A stretch of DNA of 64,000 nucleotides from Chitinophaga filiformis (GTDB lineage Bacteria > Bacteroidota > Bacteroidia > Chitinophagales > Chitinophagaceae), in the NCBI RefSeq assembly GCF_900102545.1, contig NZ_FNBN01000002.1:532264-596263 (forward strand), given 5' to 3'. This document shows positions 18,240 to 26,115 of the stretch, piece after piece (position 1 is the stretch's first letter; every line of letters begins with the position of its first letter). The notes under the pieces are model-generated. The model was not told the origin of the DNA. It did no database searches and saw nothing but the letters and a program-made list of their open reading frames with translations. Made by a program: the position numbers and the translations under genes.

Positions 18240-18575
18240 ATGCTTTATTTAATCATTTCAATTTTCGCTATTGCCGCTATTGTCGGCCTCGTTATTCTAA
18301 AAAACTGGCTCACGTCGGCCAAAACCTCCCGGACTGTCGTTTATACGCATGGTGCTTTTGCTGCCATTGCCCTGGTATTGCTGCTGGTACAGGTACTGCA
18401 AAATCCCACCAGTCATTTGCGGACCAGCCTCACGTTATTTGTTATAGCGGCCATTGGTGGCTTTTACATGTTTTTCCGGGATCTGAAAGGCAAATTCAGC
18501 CCCATCTGGCTGGCCGTTATCCATGCATTGCTCGCGGTATCAGGATTTATCATTTTGCTGTTAACTATTATTTAA
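18240..18575 (+). CDS. Small integral membrane protein, unknown
   Basis: From ATG 18240 (MLYLIISIFAIAAIV) the 111-residue protein is four hydrophobic helices joined by short loops. The frame opens 27 bases earlier, but the extra residues (MYSIRETSC) precede the first helix and are less likely. It is the first gene of a tight three-gene unit with DUF2231 (10 bases) and a sigma factor (0 bases), which suggests that the two membrane proteins and the sigma factor act together. Function unknown. Confidence 0.7.
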   Translation: MLYLIISIFAIAAIVGLVILKNWLTSAKTSRTVVYTHGAFAAIALVLLLVQVLQNPTSHLRTSLTLFVIAAIGGFYMFFRDLKGKFSPIWLAVIHALLAVSGFIILLLTII

Positions 18576-18585
18576 ATACCTCCAT

Positions 18586-19029
18586 ATGAAGTTGTTTGGC
18601 CATCCGGTACATCCGCTGCTCATCCATTTTCCAACGGCTTTGCTACCGATGGATCTGGGCCTCACTATACTGCACTATACCACGGGCAATTTCACCTACT
18701 ACCAGGCAGGTGCATATTGCCTGTGGACAGGTGCTTTGCTGGGCCTGCTGGCTGTGATCGCCGGTATAATAGACATGACAGCAATTCCACGCACTAATAA
18801 GAAAGCAATAACACTGGCCCTATACCATGGATTCTTAAATGGCCTGCTACTGCTTATCTTTGCTATTATTGCCTGGAAATCCTGGCAGGCCTTTCCCACT
18901 CCCTTCCTGGCAGGGAAAGTCGGTGTGGTTGTAAAAGGTATTTTGGTAATAGCTCTTTTTGCCGGAAATTATATGGGAGGAAAATTGATTTACAGGCACC
19001 ACGTTGGTATAAACCTTAATGAAGAGTAA
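18586..19029 (+). CDS. DUF2231 membrane protein
   Basis: The opening F-G-H-P-V-H-P-L-L-I-H-F-P-T-A-L-L-P is the hallmark of DUF2231, a four-helix inner-membrane family with conserved histidines that could bind haem or metal. Four hydrophobic segments are visible in 147 residues. Its stop codon TAA directly abuts the ATG of the sigma factor, so the two are translationally coupled. Confidence 0.9.
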   Translation: MKLFGHPVHPLLIHFPTALLPMDLGLTILHYTTGNFTYYQAGAYCLWTGALLGLLAVIAGIIDMTAIPRTNKKAITLALYHGFLNGLLLLIFAIIAWKSWQAFPTPFLAGKVGVVVKGILVIALFAGNYMGGKLIYRHHVGINLNEE

Positions 19030-19716
19030 ATGGAGACATTACAGCATAAAATCAGCTACGCTTCTGATGAGACCATCATTAAAAAAATACTCGATGGTGA
19101 GATAGTGCTTTTTGAGATATTGATACGCCGTTACAACGCGCTGCTTTATAAGATCGCCCGTTCTTATGGTTTCAATCACGAGGACGCGGAAGACCTGATG
19201 CAGGAGTCTCATTTTTCCGCATACAAATCCCTTGGCAGTTTCCGTGCAGAGGCATCTTATAAAACCTGGCTTACTAAAATTCACATGAATGGATGCTATC
19301 ATAAATTAGATCAGCGTTCAGTTCAGTATGAAGAAGCAACGGATGAAATAATTAATCACCATACGGCTGTAACACCCACTATTGCCGAAAATCAACAAAC
19401 CGAGCAAATGGTTATGAATAAGGAACTGGGAAGGGTATTGGAAGAAAGCCTGCAGCAAATTCCGCTTGCTTACCGCACCGTGTTTGTGCTTAGAGAAATA
19501 GAGGGATTCAGCGTGGCTGAAACTGCCGATCTGCTGGGTATTACACCTGTGAACGTAAAAGTAAGGTTAAACCGCGCAAAGGCGATGCTGCAAAAACAAC
19601 TGGAGAAATTTTATTCAGCGGCGGATCTTTATGAGTTCCATCTTATGTACTGCGATAAAATTGTCAAAAATGTGTTTGCGAAAATTGCAGGTGAAGCCAA
19701 TGAAGACCACCCGTAA
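19030..19716 (+). CDS. ECF-type RNA polymerase sigma factor
   Basis: Region 2 is visible at about residues 25-90 (F-E-I-L-I-R-R-Y-N-A-L-L-Y-K-I-A-R, E-D-A-E-D-L-M-Q-E, F-x-T-W-L-like segment K-T-W-L-T-K-I-H-M-N) and region 4 at about 135-190 (L-Q-Q-I-P-L-A-Y-R-T-V-F-V-L-R-E-I-E-G-F-S-V-A-E-T-A). At 228 residues it has a 35-residue tail beyond region 4 (Y-E-F-H-L-M-Y-C-D-K-I-V). It is the last gene of the DUF2231 unit, so the membrane proteins may act as its anti-sigma factor or sensor; no FecR or zinc anti-sigma gene is adjacent. Confidence 0.92.
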   Translation: METLQHKISYASDETIIKKILDGEIVLFEILIRRYNALLYKIARSYGFNHEDAEDLMQESHFSAYKSLGSFRAEASYKTWLTKIHMNGCYHKLDQRSVQYEEATDEIINHHTAVTPTIAENQQTEQMVMNKELGRVLEESLQQIPLAYRTVFVLREIEGFSVAETADLLGITPVNVKVRLNRAKAMLQKQLEKFYSAADLYEFHLMYCDKIVKNVFAKIAGEANEDHP

Positions 19717-19790
19717 TCACCACAAACCGCAGCTGCCATAACATGCGGCGCCAACATGTACCAGGAAACATAAAATCCCCACCTATAAAG

Positions 19791-20330
19791 ATGAAAAAAA
19801 TCACCCTGCTAACATTTCTCATCCTTGCCTGTGCTATCGCAAAATCGCAACAGGCACCTGCTCTGATCAACAGGTTCAAGTTACTAATTACCAATGAAAG
19901 CAATGAAATGCTTCTGGTCAAATGGAAAGGCAACTGGGAGGTTCCAGGTGCCGCATATGGCGATAGTACTGTAGTTAAGCCTATTAATGAATTCCTTAAC
20001 GATCTTGCCACCGGACTCGGAATCAAAATCAAACAGCCGAAACTGGCGGGGGTATTCACCTACTATATGAATGACCGGCAGTATCCGATGATCTTCAGCT
20101 ATTACACTGCGAAATCGGACAAAGGACAACTTAAGCCGGGGCCGGGTATAGAAGAAGTAAAATGGTTCCCGGTATCAGAAGGTTTAAAAATAGTTCCATA
20201 TCCCAATTCTGTCGCAATCATCAGGCAGGTGCTCTCTTCACCAAAAACAATATGGGGCGGAGCCTTCAGAGTATATCCCTCACAGGGCTGGAAATATGAA
20301 ATCATATCAGATTTTTATAAAATGAATTGA
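19791..20330 (+). CDS. Secreted Nudix-fold protein with degenerate Nudix box
   Basis: The Met at 19791 starts a clear signal peptide (MKKITLLTFLILACAIAKSQ). The remainder has the Nudix fold layout: F-K-L-L-I-T-N-E-S-N-E-M-L-L-V-K, W-E-V-P-G-A-A, a central helix and E-E-V-K-W-F-P-V. The catalytic box should read GX5EX7REUXEEXGU, but here the helix is N-E-F-L-N-D-L-A-T-G-L-G-I, so the EE pair that binds magnesium is missing. A catalytically dead, exported Nudix protein that binds a nucleotide-like ligand is plausible. The longer frame from 19743 adds 16 residues before the signal peptide and is rejected. Confidence 0.75.
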   Translation: MKKITLLTFLILACAIAKSQQAPALINRFKLLITNESNEMLLVKWKGNWEVPGAAYGDSTVVKPINEFLNDLATGLGIKIKQPKLAGVFTYYMNDRQYPMIFSYYTAKSDKGQLKPGPGIEEVKWFPVSEGLKIVPYPNSVAIIRQVLSSPKTIWGGAFRVYPSQGWKYEIISDFYKMN

Positions 20331-20546
20331 CTTACGGAGTCCCATTATACCATACATAACATTTGTTGCCCGCCATCCTTTTGCAAGGAATCTGCTATCT
20401 ATATCTATGTATATAGTTGATATGACGTCGCATTTACCCCTGTACATTGTCCATTTCAAACACGGCCTGCTGTTAGACAGCTCCTTAATTTTACGCATGT
20501 AAAACGCTACATACAGGCGGTATTAACAAACAGAAAATGAATTATC

Positions 20547-21056
20547 ATGAAAATCATTATTTATCTGGCATCATCGGTCAATGGCAGGATTTCTAATAAC
20601 AGGAACGTTCCGGACTGGCTTTCGCAGGAATATGGACGAGGGTTTATGGAAATCTGTCAAAAAACAGGAGCTGTTATCATGGGAAAAACGACCTATAATA
20701 TATTGGCCCCCGACTACCTACCACTTCAAAATGAAGGCACTATGGTGGTACTTACTCACGATACTACCGCCACTCCTGCAAGACCCAACGTGGTATTTAC
20801 CGATAAAAGCGCAAAGGACATTGTTGCCCTCCTTGAATCAAAAGGACATCAGGAAGCGGTGATCATCGGAGGTACGGCTACCGTAAGTGAATTCATAAAG
20901 GCAGGAATAGTTACTGAGATCATCCTGGTAGTTGAGCCGGTACTGTTTGGTATGGGATTGCCAATGTTAGATGATGTAGATGTAGAATACAAAATGCACT
21001 TATCAGAAATAAAGAAACTGAATGATCATACAGTTCAGCTGCATTACCAGGTATAA
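20547..21056 (+). CDS. Dihydrofolate reductase / RibD C-terminal family protein
   Basis: The 169-residue protein begins M-K-I-I-I-Y-L-A-S-S-V-N-G-R-I-S, followed by G-A-V-I-M-G-K-T-T-Y and V-V-L-T-H-D, then E-A-V-I-I-G-G-T-A-T-V-S-E-F and V-V-E-P-V-L-F-G-M-G-L-P. This is the RibD C-terminal fold, which binds NADPH and reduces pteridine- or pyrimidine-like substrates. Members found alone, as here, are usually not the housekeeping folA. A single-gene unit. Confidence 0.92.
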   Translation: MKIIIYLASSVNGRISNNRNVPDWLSQEYGRGFMEICQKTGAVIMGKTTYNILAPDYLPLQNEGTMVVLTHDTTATPARPNVVFTDKSAKDIVALLESKGHQEAVIIGGTATVSEFIKAGIVTEIILVVEPVLFGMGLPMLDDVDVEYKMHLSEIKKLNDHTVQLHYQV

Positions 21057-21157
21057 TAGCTTTTCTGTGTTTGTAGATTACCAGAACCGAAGCAAGCGTC
21101 AGTTGCTCATCAGAAGGCACAACAGTAACCGTTAAATGATAAACAACGTATTTTACC

Positions 21158-21188
21158 TTGACATTCAGTATTAAAAGCTATATGTTTG
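21158..21188 (+). promoter_or_regulatory. Promoter of the GH92 gene
   Basis: TTG (21158-21160), 20 bases, then TATGTTTG (21181-21188) fits the Bacteroidota sigma-ABfr pattern. Transcription would start near 21195, after the TTG at 21186 and 12 bases before ATG 21207, which decides the start codon of the mannosidase gene. Confidence 0.7.
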
Positions 21189-21206
21189 TACATACAATCG
21201 ATATTA

Positions 21207-23504
21207 ATGTACAAACATATCTATAGCCTGATAGTCATAGTCTTCCTTTGTTCCTGCGCAAGCCAACGGGAAAACCTGCTCCAATATACAGATCCCGGCA
21301 TTGGGACTGCACACAGCCGCTGGTTCTTTTATACACCAGCTGCGCTACCACATGGCATGGCGAAATTAGCCCCGTCTACAAACGGGCATTACGGCAATCC
21401 CAGTGGCTGGGAGGCCGTTGGCTATGATACAAGACACAGATCAATTGAAGGATTTGCGCATTTCCATGAATGGCAGGTTGGCGGTGTTGTGGTGATGCCG
21501 GCAACAGGTCCGCGGATATTGAGTCCAGGGAGCCTGGAAGATGCCGAAAAAGGGCTTAAAAACGGTTATCGCTCACTGTTCGAACACAAAAATGAAGTTG
21601 CCCGGCCGGGATATTACAAAGTAAAACTTGATGATTATAATATTACCGCCGAGCTTACAGCAACCAGCCGGGTTGGTTTCCACCGATATACCTTTCCCGC
21701 CGGTTCTGATTCCAGGATCATACTCGATATTGGTAACAAGCAGGGGGAAAGCGGCGAGGTACTGGATGCTGCGGTACGCATGACTGACGAAACGCATTTT
21801 GAAGGGTTTGTAATCACCTACCCCGCATACATCAAAAAATATGATCCACAGGGTAGCATATCAATGTACTTTTACGGTGAGATCAGCAAGAAGCCTACAT
21901 CTGTAGGCGCTTTCAATGCCAGCGAAGTAAAAGAACATACCACTGAAAGTAAAGGCAAAGGCGCCGGCCTTTTTCTCGAATTCCCTACCGCAAATCAGGA
22001 AACCGTCGAACTGAAAATAGGACTCTCGTATACATCTACACTCAATGCAAAGAAAAACCTGGAAGCCGAAGCGGCAGGACTTGATTTCAACAAAGCAAAA
22101 AAGATTGCCCAGCAAGTCTGGCAGCGTGAACTAGGCAAGCTTTATGTAAGTAGTCCGAATACAAAAGATAAAACGAAGTTCTATACGGGCCTGTATCATG
22201 CACTTCTTGGCCGCGGTATTATTAACGATTTCGGCCAACCCAATCTCTACAACACTGATGCAATCTGGGGTGCATTCTGGAATCTGACCCAGCTATGGGC
22301 GCTCGCCTATCCTGAACATTACAATGACTATGTCCGTTCGCAGATGGATATCTATCAGAAACGGGGCTGGTTTGCCGATGGTGTCTCCAACGGACATTTC
22401 ACCTCGGGCGTCGGTACCAATTTCGTGGGACTGGCAATAGCTGCCGCCTATCAATGCGGTATCCGCGACTACGACGCCGAATTAGCCTACAAAGCTATCA
22501 GAGCGAATGAAACTTCAGGCACCAACAGACCCGTAGGAGCCGGCAAACTCGATGTCGAAGCCTTCAACAAGTATGGCTACTCCCCTTTTCTTGAAGAAGA
22601 TAAAACAGATTCCACCGGATCGCGGTTCTCTGCATCGCATACGCTTGAATACAGTTACAGCGCATTCGCCACTGCCCAGATGGCTAAGGCACTGGGCAAA
22701 CAGGCTGACTATGATTACTTCATTGACAAATCCAAGGGGTGGCAGATGCTCTTTAATCCCGCATCGAAGCTGATACAGCCTAAAACAGCGGACGGCAGGT
22801 TCATCGACAAGTTTGACCCTCTTGAACCCTGGCGGGGGTTCCAGGAAGGAAACGCTGTACAATACACTTTTTATGTACCACAAAATCCTGCCGATCTTAT
22901 TGCTGCAATAGGCAGAGAAGAGTTCAACGCAAGGCTCGACAACATCTTCAACACCGCCCAACAAAACAGTTTTGGAGGAGGAAAAACGATCGATGCATTC
23001 GCAGGTATCAAAGCAAATTACAACCATGGCAATCAACCAAACCTGCATGTCAGCTGGTTATTTAACTTCTCCGGAAAGCCCTGGCTCACACAAAAATGGA
23101 CACGCGCTATCTGCGATGAGTTTTACGGAACAGAAAGCATCCACGGTTATGGTTACGGACAAGACGAAGATCAGGGCCAGCTCGGCTCATGGTATGTAAT
23201 GGCAACATTAGGCTTGTTTGACGTCAAAGGGCTTACCGACCTGCGACCGGTTATCCAGCTGGGCAGCCCTATGTTTGACCGGGCAGACATCAAATTAGGC
23301 AATGGCAAGACACTCAGCATCGTTACACAAAACAACAGCAAGGAAAATGTTTATGTACAGGAAGCCAGCTTTAATGGCAAGCCGCTTAATAATGCATGGC
23401 TGTACCGCGAGGAACTGATGAAAGGCGGCAAGTTGATTATGAAAATGGGGAATGTACCGAATGAAAAATGGGGAAGCGGGATGCCTCCTCCTTCGGTACA
23501 ATGA
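21207..23504 (+). CDS. GH92 family glycoside hydrolase, probable alpha-mannosidase lipoprotein
   Basis: From ATG 21207 the protein is 765 residues with a lipoprotein signal (V-F-L-C-S-C-A-S). GH92 features include Y-T-D-P-G-I-G-T-A near residue 27, L-P-H-G-M-A-K-L-A-P-S-T, the W-x-N-L-T-Q-L-W-A segment, N-G-H-F-T-S-G-V-G-T, G-F-Q-E-G-N-A-V-Q-Y, and D-E-D-Q-G-Q-L-G-S-W-Y near the catalytic calcium site. GH92 enzymes are calcium-dependent exo-acting alpha-mannosidases. The usual G-N-D-D-C-G-Q-M appears here as G-Q-D-E-D-Q-G-Q-L, so this is a divergent branch. No SusCD genes adjoin it. Confidence 0.9.
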   Translation: MYKHIYSLIVIVFLCSCASQRENLLQYTDPGIGTAHSRWFFYTPAALPHGMAKLAPSTNGHYGNPSGWEAVGYDTRHRSIEGFAHFHEWQVGGVVVMPATGPRILSPGSLEDAEKGLKNGYRSLFEHKNEVARPGYYKVKLDDYNITAELTATSRVGFHRYTFPAGSDSRIILDIGNKQGESGEVLDAAVRMTDETHFEGFVITYPAYIKKYDPQGSISMYFYGEISKKPTSVGAFNASEVKEHTTESKGKGAGLFLEFPTANQETVELKIGLSYTSTLNAKKNLEAEAAGLDFNKAKKIAQQVWQRELGKLYVSSPNTKDKTKFYTGLYHALLGRGIINDFGQPNLYNTDAIWGAFWNLTQLWALAYPEHYNDYVRSQMDIYQKRGWFADGVSNGHFTSGVGTNFVGLAIAAAYQCGIRDYDAELAYKAIRANETSGTNRPVGAGKLDVEAFNKYGYSPFLEEDKTDSTGSRFSASHTLEYSYSAFATAQMAKALGKQADYDYFIDKSKGWQMLFNPASKLIQPKTADGRFIDKFDPLEPWRGFQEGNAVQYTFYVPQNPADLIAAIGREEFNARLDNIFNTAQQNSFGGGKTIDAFAGIKANYNHGNQPNLHVSWLFNFSGKPWLTQKWTRAICDEFYGTESIHGYGYGQDEDQGQLGSWYVMATLGLFDVKGLTDLRPVIQLGSPMFDRADIKLGNGKTLSIVTQNNSKENVYVQEASFNGKPLNNAWLYREELMKGGKLIMKMGNVPNEKWGSGMPPPSVQ

Positions 23505-23520
23505 TTATCTTTACGTCGAA

Positions 23521-23541
23521 AGCAGTATTATTAATACTGCT
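23521..23541. repeat. Palindrome after GH92 gene
   Basis: AGCAGTATT and AATACTGCT flank a 3-base loop between the GH92 and acetyltransferase genes. It lacks a T tract, so either a weak terminator or an mRNA-end structure. Confidence 0.4.
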
Positions 23542-23569
23542 ACCGTGAACCTTCCAAAACACCATTAAC

Positions 23570-24052
23570 ATGATACAGAACGGGCAAGTAAAACTTAGAA
23601 AAACCATGGAAAGCGATTTAGAATCTTTGTTTCAATTTCAGCTCGACAGGGATGCTATTTACTTAGCCGCATTTACGCCTAAAGACCCTACGGACAAAAA
23701 AGCATATTTTGAAAAATTCACAAAATTGCTGAATGACCCAACAATAAACATGCGGACAATTCTGGTTGATGAAACCATCGCTGGTAGCATTGCGAAATTT
23801 GAAATAGAAGGAGACGCAGAAATTACATATTGGATAGACAAAAGCTTTTGGGGAAAAGGAATTGCTACGACAGCACTTAAGAACTTTCTAACCATTGAAA
23901 GCACAAGACCTATTTTTGGCCGTGTTGCGTTTGACAATTTAGGCTCGCAGAAAGTTTTGGAAAAATGTGGTTTTATAAAAATCGGCAAGGATAAAGGCTT
24001 TGCAAATGCAAGACAGGCAGAAATAGAAGAATTTATTTACAAGCTGATATAG
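23570..24052 (+). CDS. GNAT family N-acetyltransferase (RimJ/RimL type)
   Basis: The 160-residue protein starts V-K-L-R-K-T-M-E-S-D-L-E-S-L-F, continues with a strand I-T-Y-W-I-D-K-S-F-W-G-K-G-I-A-T-T-A-L that forms the acetyl-CoA pyrophosphate loop, and ends with R-V-A-F-D-N-L-G-S-Q-K-V-L-E-K-C-G-F. These are the standard motifs A and B of RimJ/RimL-like acetyltransferases. The acceptor amine cannot be predicted. The gene is AT-richer than its neighbours. Confidence 0.92.
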   Translation: MIQNGQVKLRKTMESDLESLFQFQLDRDAIYLAAFTPKDPTDKKAYFEKFTKLLNDPTINMRTILVDETIAGSIAKFEIEGDAEITYWIDKSFWGKGIATTALKNFLTIESTRPIFGRVAFDNLGSQKVLEKCGFIKIGKDKGFANARQAEIEEFIYKLI

Positions 24053-24216
24053 AAATAACAAAACAACGAACTGCTTTGTCCGTACCTGCTCCATCCCCAT
24101 TACACCACCTGTTTTCCCTTCGCTACTCCTGGAGCAGGAACATGCATGGTGGCGGGATTTCAATGGATTTTACTTTTCTCTGACCACAGATTGTTTATGA
24201 TACCTATCAGGCTATA

Positions 24217-24354
24217 TCATTGCTGATGGCAATTGGGGCAGGTGGTTTGCTCCAGAGACGTCAGACAAACATCTCCTTTAGGTCTGGGCTGACTGAGATT
24301 AGCAATTTTGATCTTCACTAGCTGGAGCTTTTTTGGAGTTGTTTTCTTTTTCAT
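24217..24354 (-). CDS. Class I lanthipeptide-type precursor peptide, orphan
   Basis: From ATG at 24354 a 45-residue peptide is encoded. The leader M-K-K-K-T-T-P-K-K-L-Q-L-V-K-I-K-I-A-N-L matches the Bacteroidota class I lanthipeptide leader with its K-K-L-x-L-x-K-x-x-I-A-x-L motif. The core that follows has three Cys and several Thr/Ser (C-L-T-S-L-E-Q-T-T-C-P-N-C), suited to lanthionine formation. The frame runs on upstream to 24519, but the Met chosen sits exactly at the leader. No dehydratase, cyclase, transporter or protease gene is within several kilobases, so it depends on enzymes elsewhere or is a relic. Confidence 0.75.
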   Translation of the reverse strand: MKKKTTPKKLQLVKIKIANLSQPRPKGDVCLTSLEQTTCPNCHQQ

Positions 24355-24804
24355 GGTGATGATGTTTAATGAATACTCCCCTCCTGTCTTTAGCTTGAGA
24401 GCAATGCCATGGAGTGGTTGTTCAGCATATAAACGAAGCTGAAATATTTCAGTGTGTTTATTACAGGTGATGTGATCGATACCCAGGCTAACAGCAAATT
24501 CCTTTATCGGGTTAAGCATTTAGATGATTAACAGGAATAATCATTGTTACTAATGTAGTTAAATTTTTCAATGTTGAAGATAGTACTGACGGAAGAAAAA
24601 TCTGTTCAGTTATCGAACTGGCTTTTGAGCATTCGATTGCTTATTACACGTTAATAATATTGATCCTCAACGATATGTAAGATAAGTTTTATCATTTAGT
24701 TCACAAAAATCCTTATCTTAGAATCAGGTAATACACCCCATTCCCTTCACTTTTCAGACGTTGCTTTTGTCTTTATTTATTATTAAAACTTAGAACCAAT
24801 TTTT

Positions 24805-25377
24805 ATGAGAAAGATTTATCTTTTCGTATCGATTGCTTTTTTAGTATCCTGCACCTCCGGCTCCAACAAAACAACAACGGAAGCAGCAAAGGCATCCGAT
24901 TCCGATTCGAACAAACATGACAACGTTACTTACCCTTACACAGCTGCTTATTCTTCGGATTTTGAAATCGGCGATGCGAAAAACGTACAAACATTGCTGG
25001 AATTGTATCAAAACTGGGACAACAACACCATTGAGAATTCAAAGAATTCTTTCGCAGATACTGACACCATGTATTTTGCTGATGGCAATATGTTTGCGGG
25101 CAGTAGGGACTCGCTTATAGCTGTTGCTAAACAGGTGAGAGGACAGATGGGTAAGGTCGTCGATTCTGTTCATGCCTGGGCGCCTCTCAGAAGCAAGGAT
25201 AGAGATGAAGAATGGGTAGTTATATGGACCCGGGAGTATTCAACAGATGCCAATGGAAAAACGAGCGCTAAGGAACTGCAGGAAACATGGCGGTTTGATA
25301 AAAATGGGAAAATTAACCTGATGTATCAATACGCGCAGGCCCCTCCCAAGATGCCGCCAGCACCGCCAAAAAAATAA
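24805..25377 (+). CDS. Putative lipoprotein with NTF2-like domain
   Basis: The lipobox F-L-V-S-C near residue 16 follows a short hydrophobic signal, and a Ser/Thr/Asp-rich linker runs to about residue 45. The rest is NTF2-like: a helix N-V-Q-T-L-L-E-L-Y-Q-N-W-D-N, A-D-T-D-T-M-Y-F-A-D-G, a helix and strands E-E-W-V-V-I-W-T-R-E-Y and E-T-W-R-F-D-K-N-G-K-I. It ends in a Pro/Lys tail. It is probably membrane-anchored on the periplasmic side; ligand unknown. A very strong terminator follows. Confidence 0.75.
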   Translation: MRKIYLFVSIAFLVSCTSGSNKTTTEAAKASDSDSNKHDNVTYPYTAAYSSDFEIGDAKNVQTLLELYQNWDNNTIENSKNSFADTDTMYFADGNMFAGSRDSLIAVAKQVRGQMGKVVDSVHAWAPLRSKDRDEEWVVIWTREYSTDANGKTSAKELQETWRFDKNGKINLMYQYAQAPPKMPPAPPKK

Positions 25378-25384
25378 ACAACCA

Positions 25385-25437
25385 CATTATAAACAACAGC
25401 CCTCAGTCTAAAGATCTGAGGGCTGTTGTTTATAATG
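25385..25437 (+). terminator. Strong intrinsic terminator
   Basis: A 22-bp perfect stem (25385-25406 with 25416-25437, containing ACAACAGCCCTCAG) with a 9-base loop follows the lipoprotein gene. It works for both strands and marks the last feature of the ordinary chromosome. Confidence 0.85.
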
Positions 25438-25665
25438 GGCTATTGCTCCGAATAGAGATGCGATTCCGTGGGGATTTCGTAAACTATACTAATATCAGGC
25501 CCATCATTCTGGTGAGTGAAGTGATAAAGTAAAGGCAGCGTAACGGCTTCGATGCTATTGCAATAGTATTGTACGCTGAAAATGGGGATATGGTGGTTGT
25601 GCATCAGGGAGAACTGGCTTAGAGTGATATAGCTGGAATCATCTGACCCGAGGGGCATTTCCCAC
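25438..25665. other. No gene recognised
   Basis: An open frame on the minus strand (25769 to 25440) crosses the transcript terminator at 25671-25703 and is composed partly of the tRNA-end-like sequence, so it is judged spurious. Nothing else was recognised. Confidence 0.4.
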
Positions 25666-25670
25666 AAACA

Positions 25671-25703
25671 AAAAGCCCGACTTCTATTCGAAGCCGGGCT
25701 TTT
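25671..25703 (-). terminator. Intrinsic terminator (leftward)
   Basis: AAAAGCCCG-A-CTTC pairs with GAAG-C-CGGGCTTTT with one mismatch; on the minus strand it is followed by TGTTTG. It has the look of the terminator directly behind a tRNA gene. Confidence 0.75.
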
Positions 25704-25707
25704 GTGA

Positions 25708-25737
25708 TCCCGCTGGGATAATTCTAATATGTTGAAA
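25708..25737 (-). repeat. Candidate attachment-site half, tRNA 3'-end-like; copy 2 of TTTCAAC-TATCCCAGCGGGA
   Basis: On the minus strand TTTCAAC, 10 bases, TATCCCAGCGGGA then TCAC and the terminator. ATCCCAGCGGGATCAC resembles the T-arm/acceptor end of a tRNA, but the bases before it do not continue as a T-loop. Integration at a tRNA 3' end leaves exactly such a displaced end with the original terminator on one side. This would put the island to the right and the repaired tRNA beyond the window. Confidence 0.4.
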
Positions 25738-25835
25738 CTCACTAAGGTGCTGATTTTCACCATCAGCAAAAATAACGGGCCACCATTTGGGCCACTTTAT
25801 ATAAAGATCTTTAGTACGGTAGTTGAATAGTTAAA

Positions 25836-25867
25836 CAAAGATACTAGAAGCAGTTTCGATTAACAAA
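25836..25867 (-). promoter_or_regulatory. Promoter reading leftward
   Basis: On the minus strand TTTG (25867-25864), 20 bases, TATCTTTG (25843-25836): an exact match to the Bacteroidota consensus. It drives the candidate small RNA. Confidence 0.75.
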
Positions 25868-25898
25868 TATTTCATTTGAGTTAAAGTTTTGTTAGAAT

Positions 25899-26115
25899 TT
25901 TTAGCTGCGATAGCAGCTAAAATTGCCCAATAAGGGCAATTTGGATGCCTACGACTTCGGAGTAGGCATAAAAAGATACCTTGTTGTAAAACAAGGGGAC
26001 ATCTTGTCATTTTCGAATGACAAATGGGAAGCCATAAGCCCAGTCTGGGCTTCTCGGCAGAGTAAGGTGCAAAACACTGGTATCTGCTGTTGGCGGTGCC
26101 AACGAGGATGCCAGT
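25899..26115. repeat. Chain of seven distinct hairpins
   Basis: Seven back-to-back stem-loops fill the stretch: TTTTAGCTGC/GCAGCTAAAA with loop GATA (25899-25922); AAATTGCCC/GGGCAATTT (25920-25942); ATGCCTAC/GTAGGCAT (25945-25969); CCTTGTT/AACAAGG (25979-25996); TTGTCATT/AATGACAA with loop TTCG (26004-26023); AAGCCCA/TGGGCTT (26036-26052); and a nested pair ACTGG-T-ATC/GAT-G-CCAGT enclosing GTTGGC/GCCAAC (26076-26115). The stems are unrelated in sequence and the gaps are a few bases to 24. They could be a structured RNA, a single-stranded DNA recognition site for transfer or recombination, or a set of mobile palindromes. Confidence 0.7.

Larger units (their letters stand above)
25666..25829 (-). 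ncRNA. Candidate small RNA transcript unit of about 160 bases
   Basis: A good promoter (25867 to 25836) fires leftward and an intrinsic terminator ends the unit at about 25666. The transcript contains a hairpin GCTGAT/ATCAGC (25749-25767), two direct GGGCCAC repeats 12 bases apart (25777-25783 and 25789-25795, plus-strand reading) and the tRNA-end-like element. An ATG-started frame exists but runs through the terminator, so a regulatory RNA or a short-peptide message is preferred. Confidence 0.4.

Noticed and set aside
25440-25769. 109-codon minus-strand frame
   Set aside because: It runs through an intrinsic terminator and is partly a translation of a tRNA-end-like sequence; composition is unlike protein.
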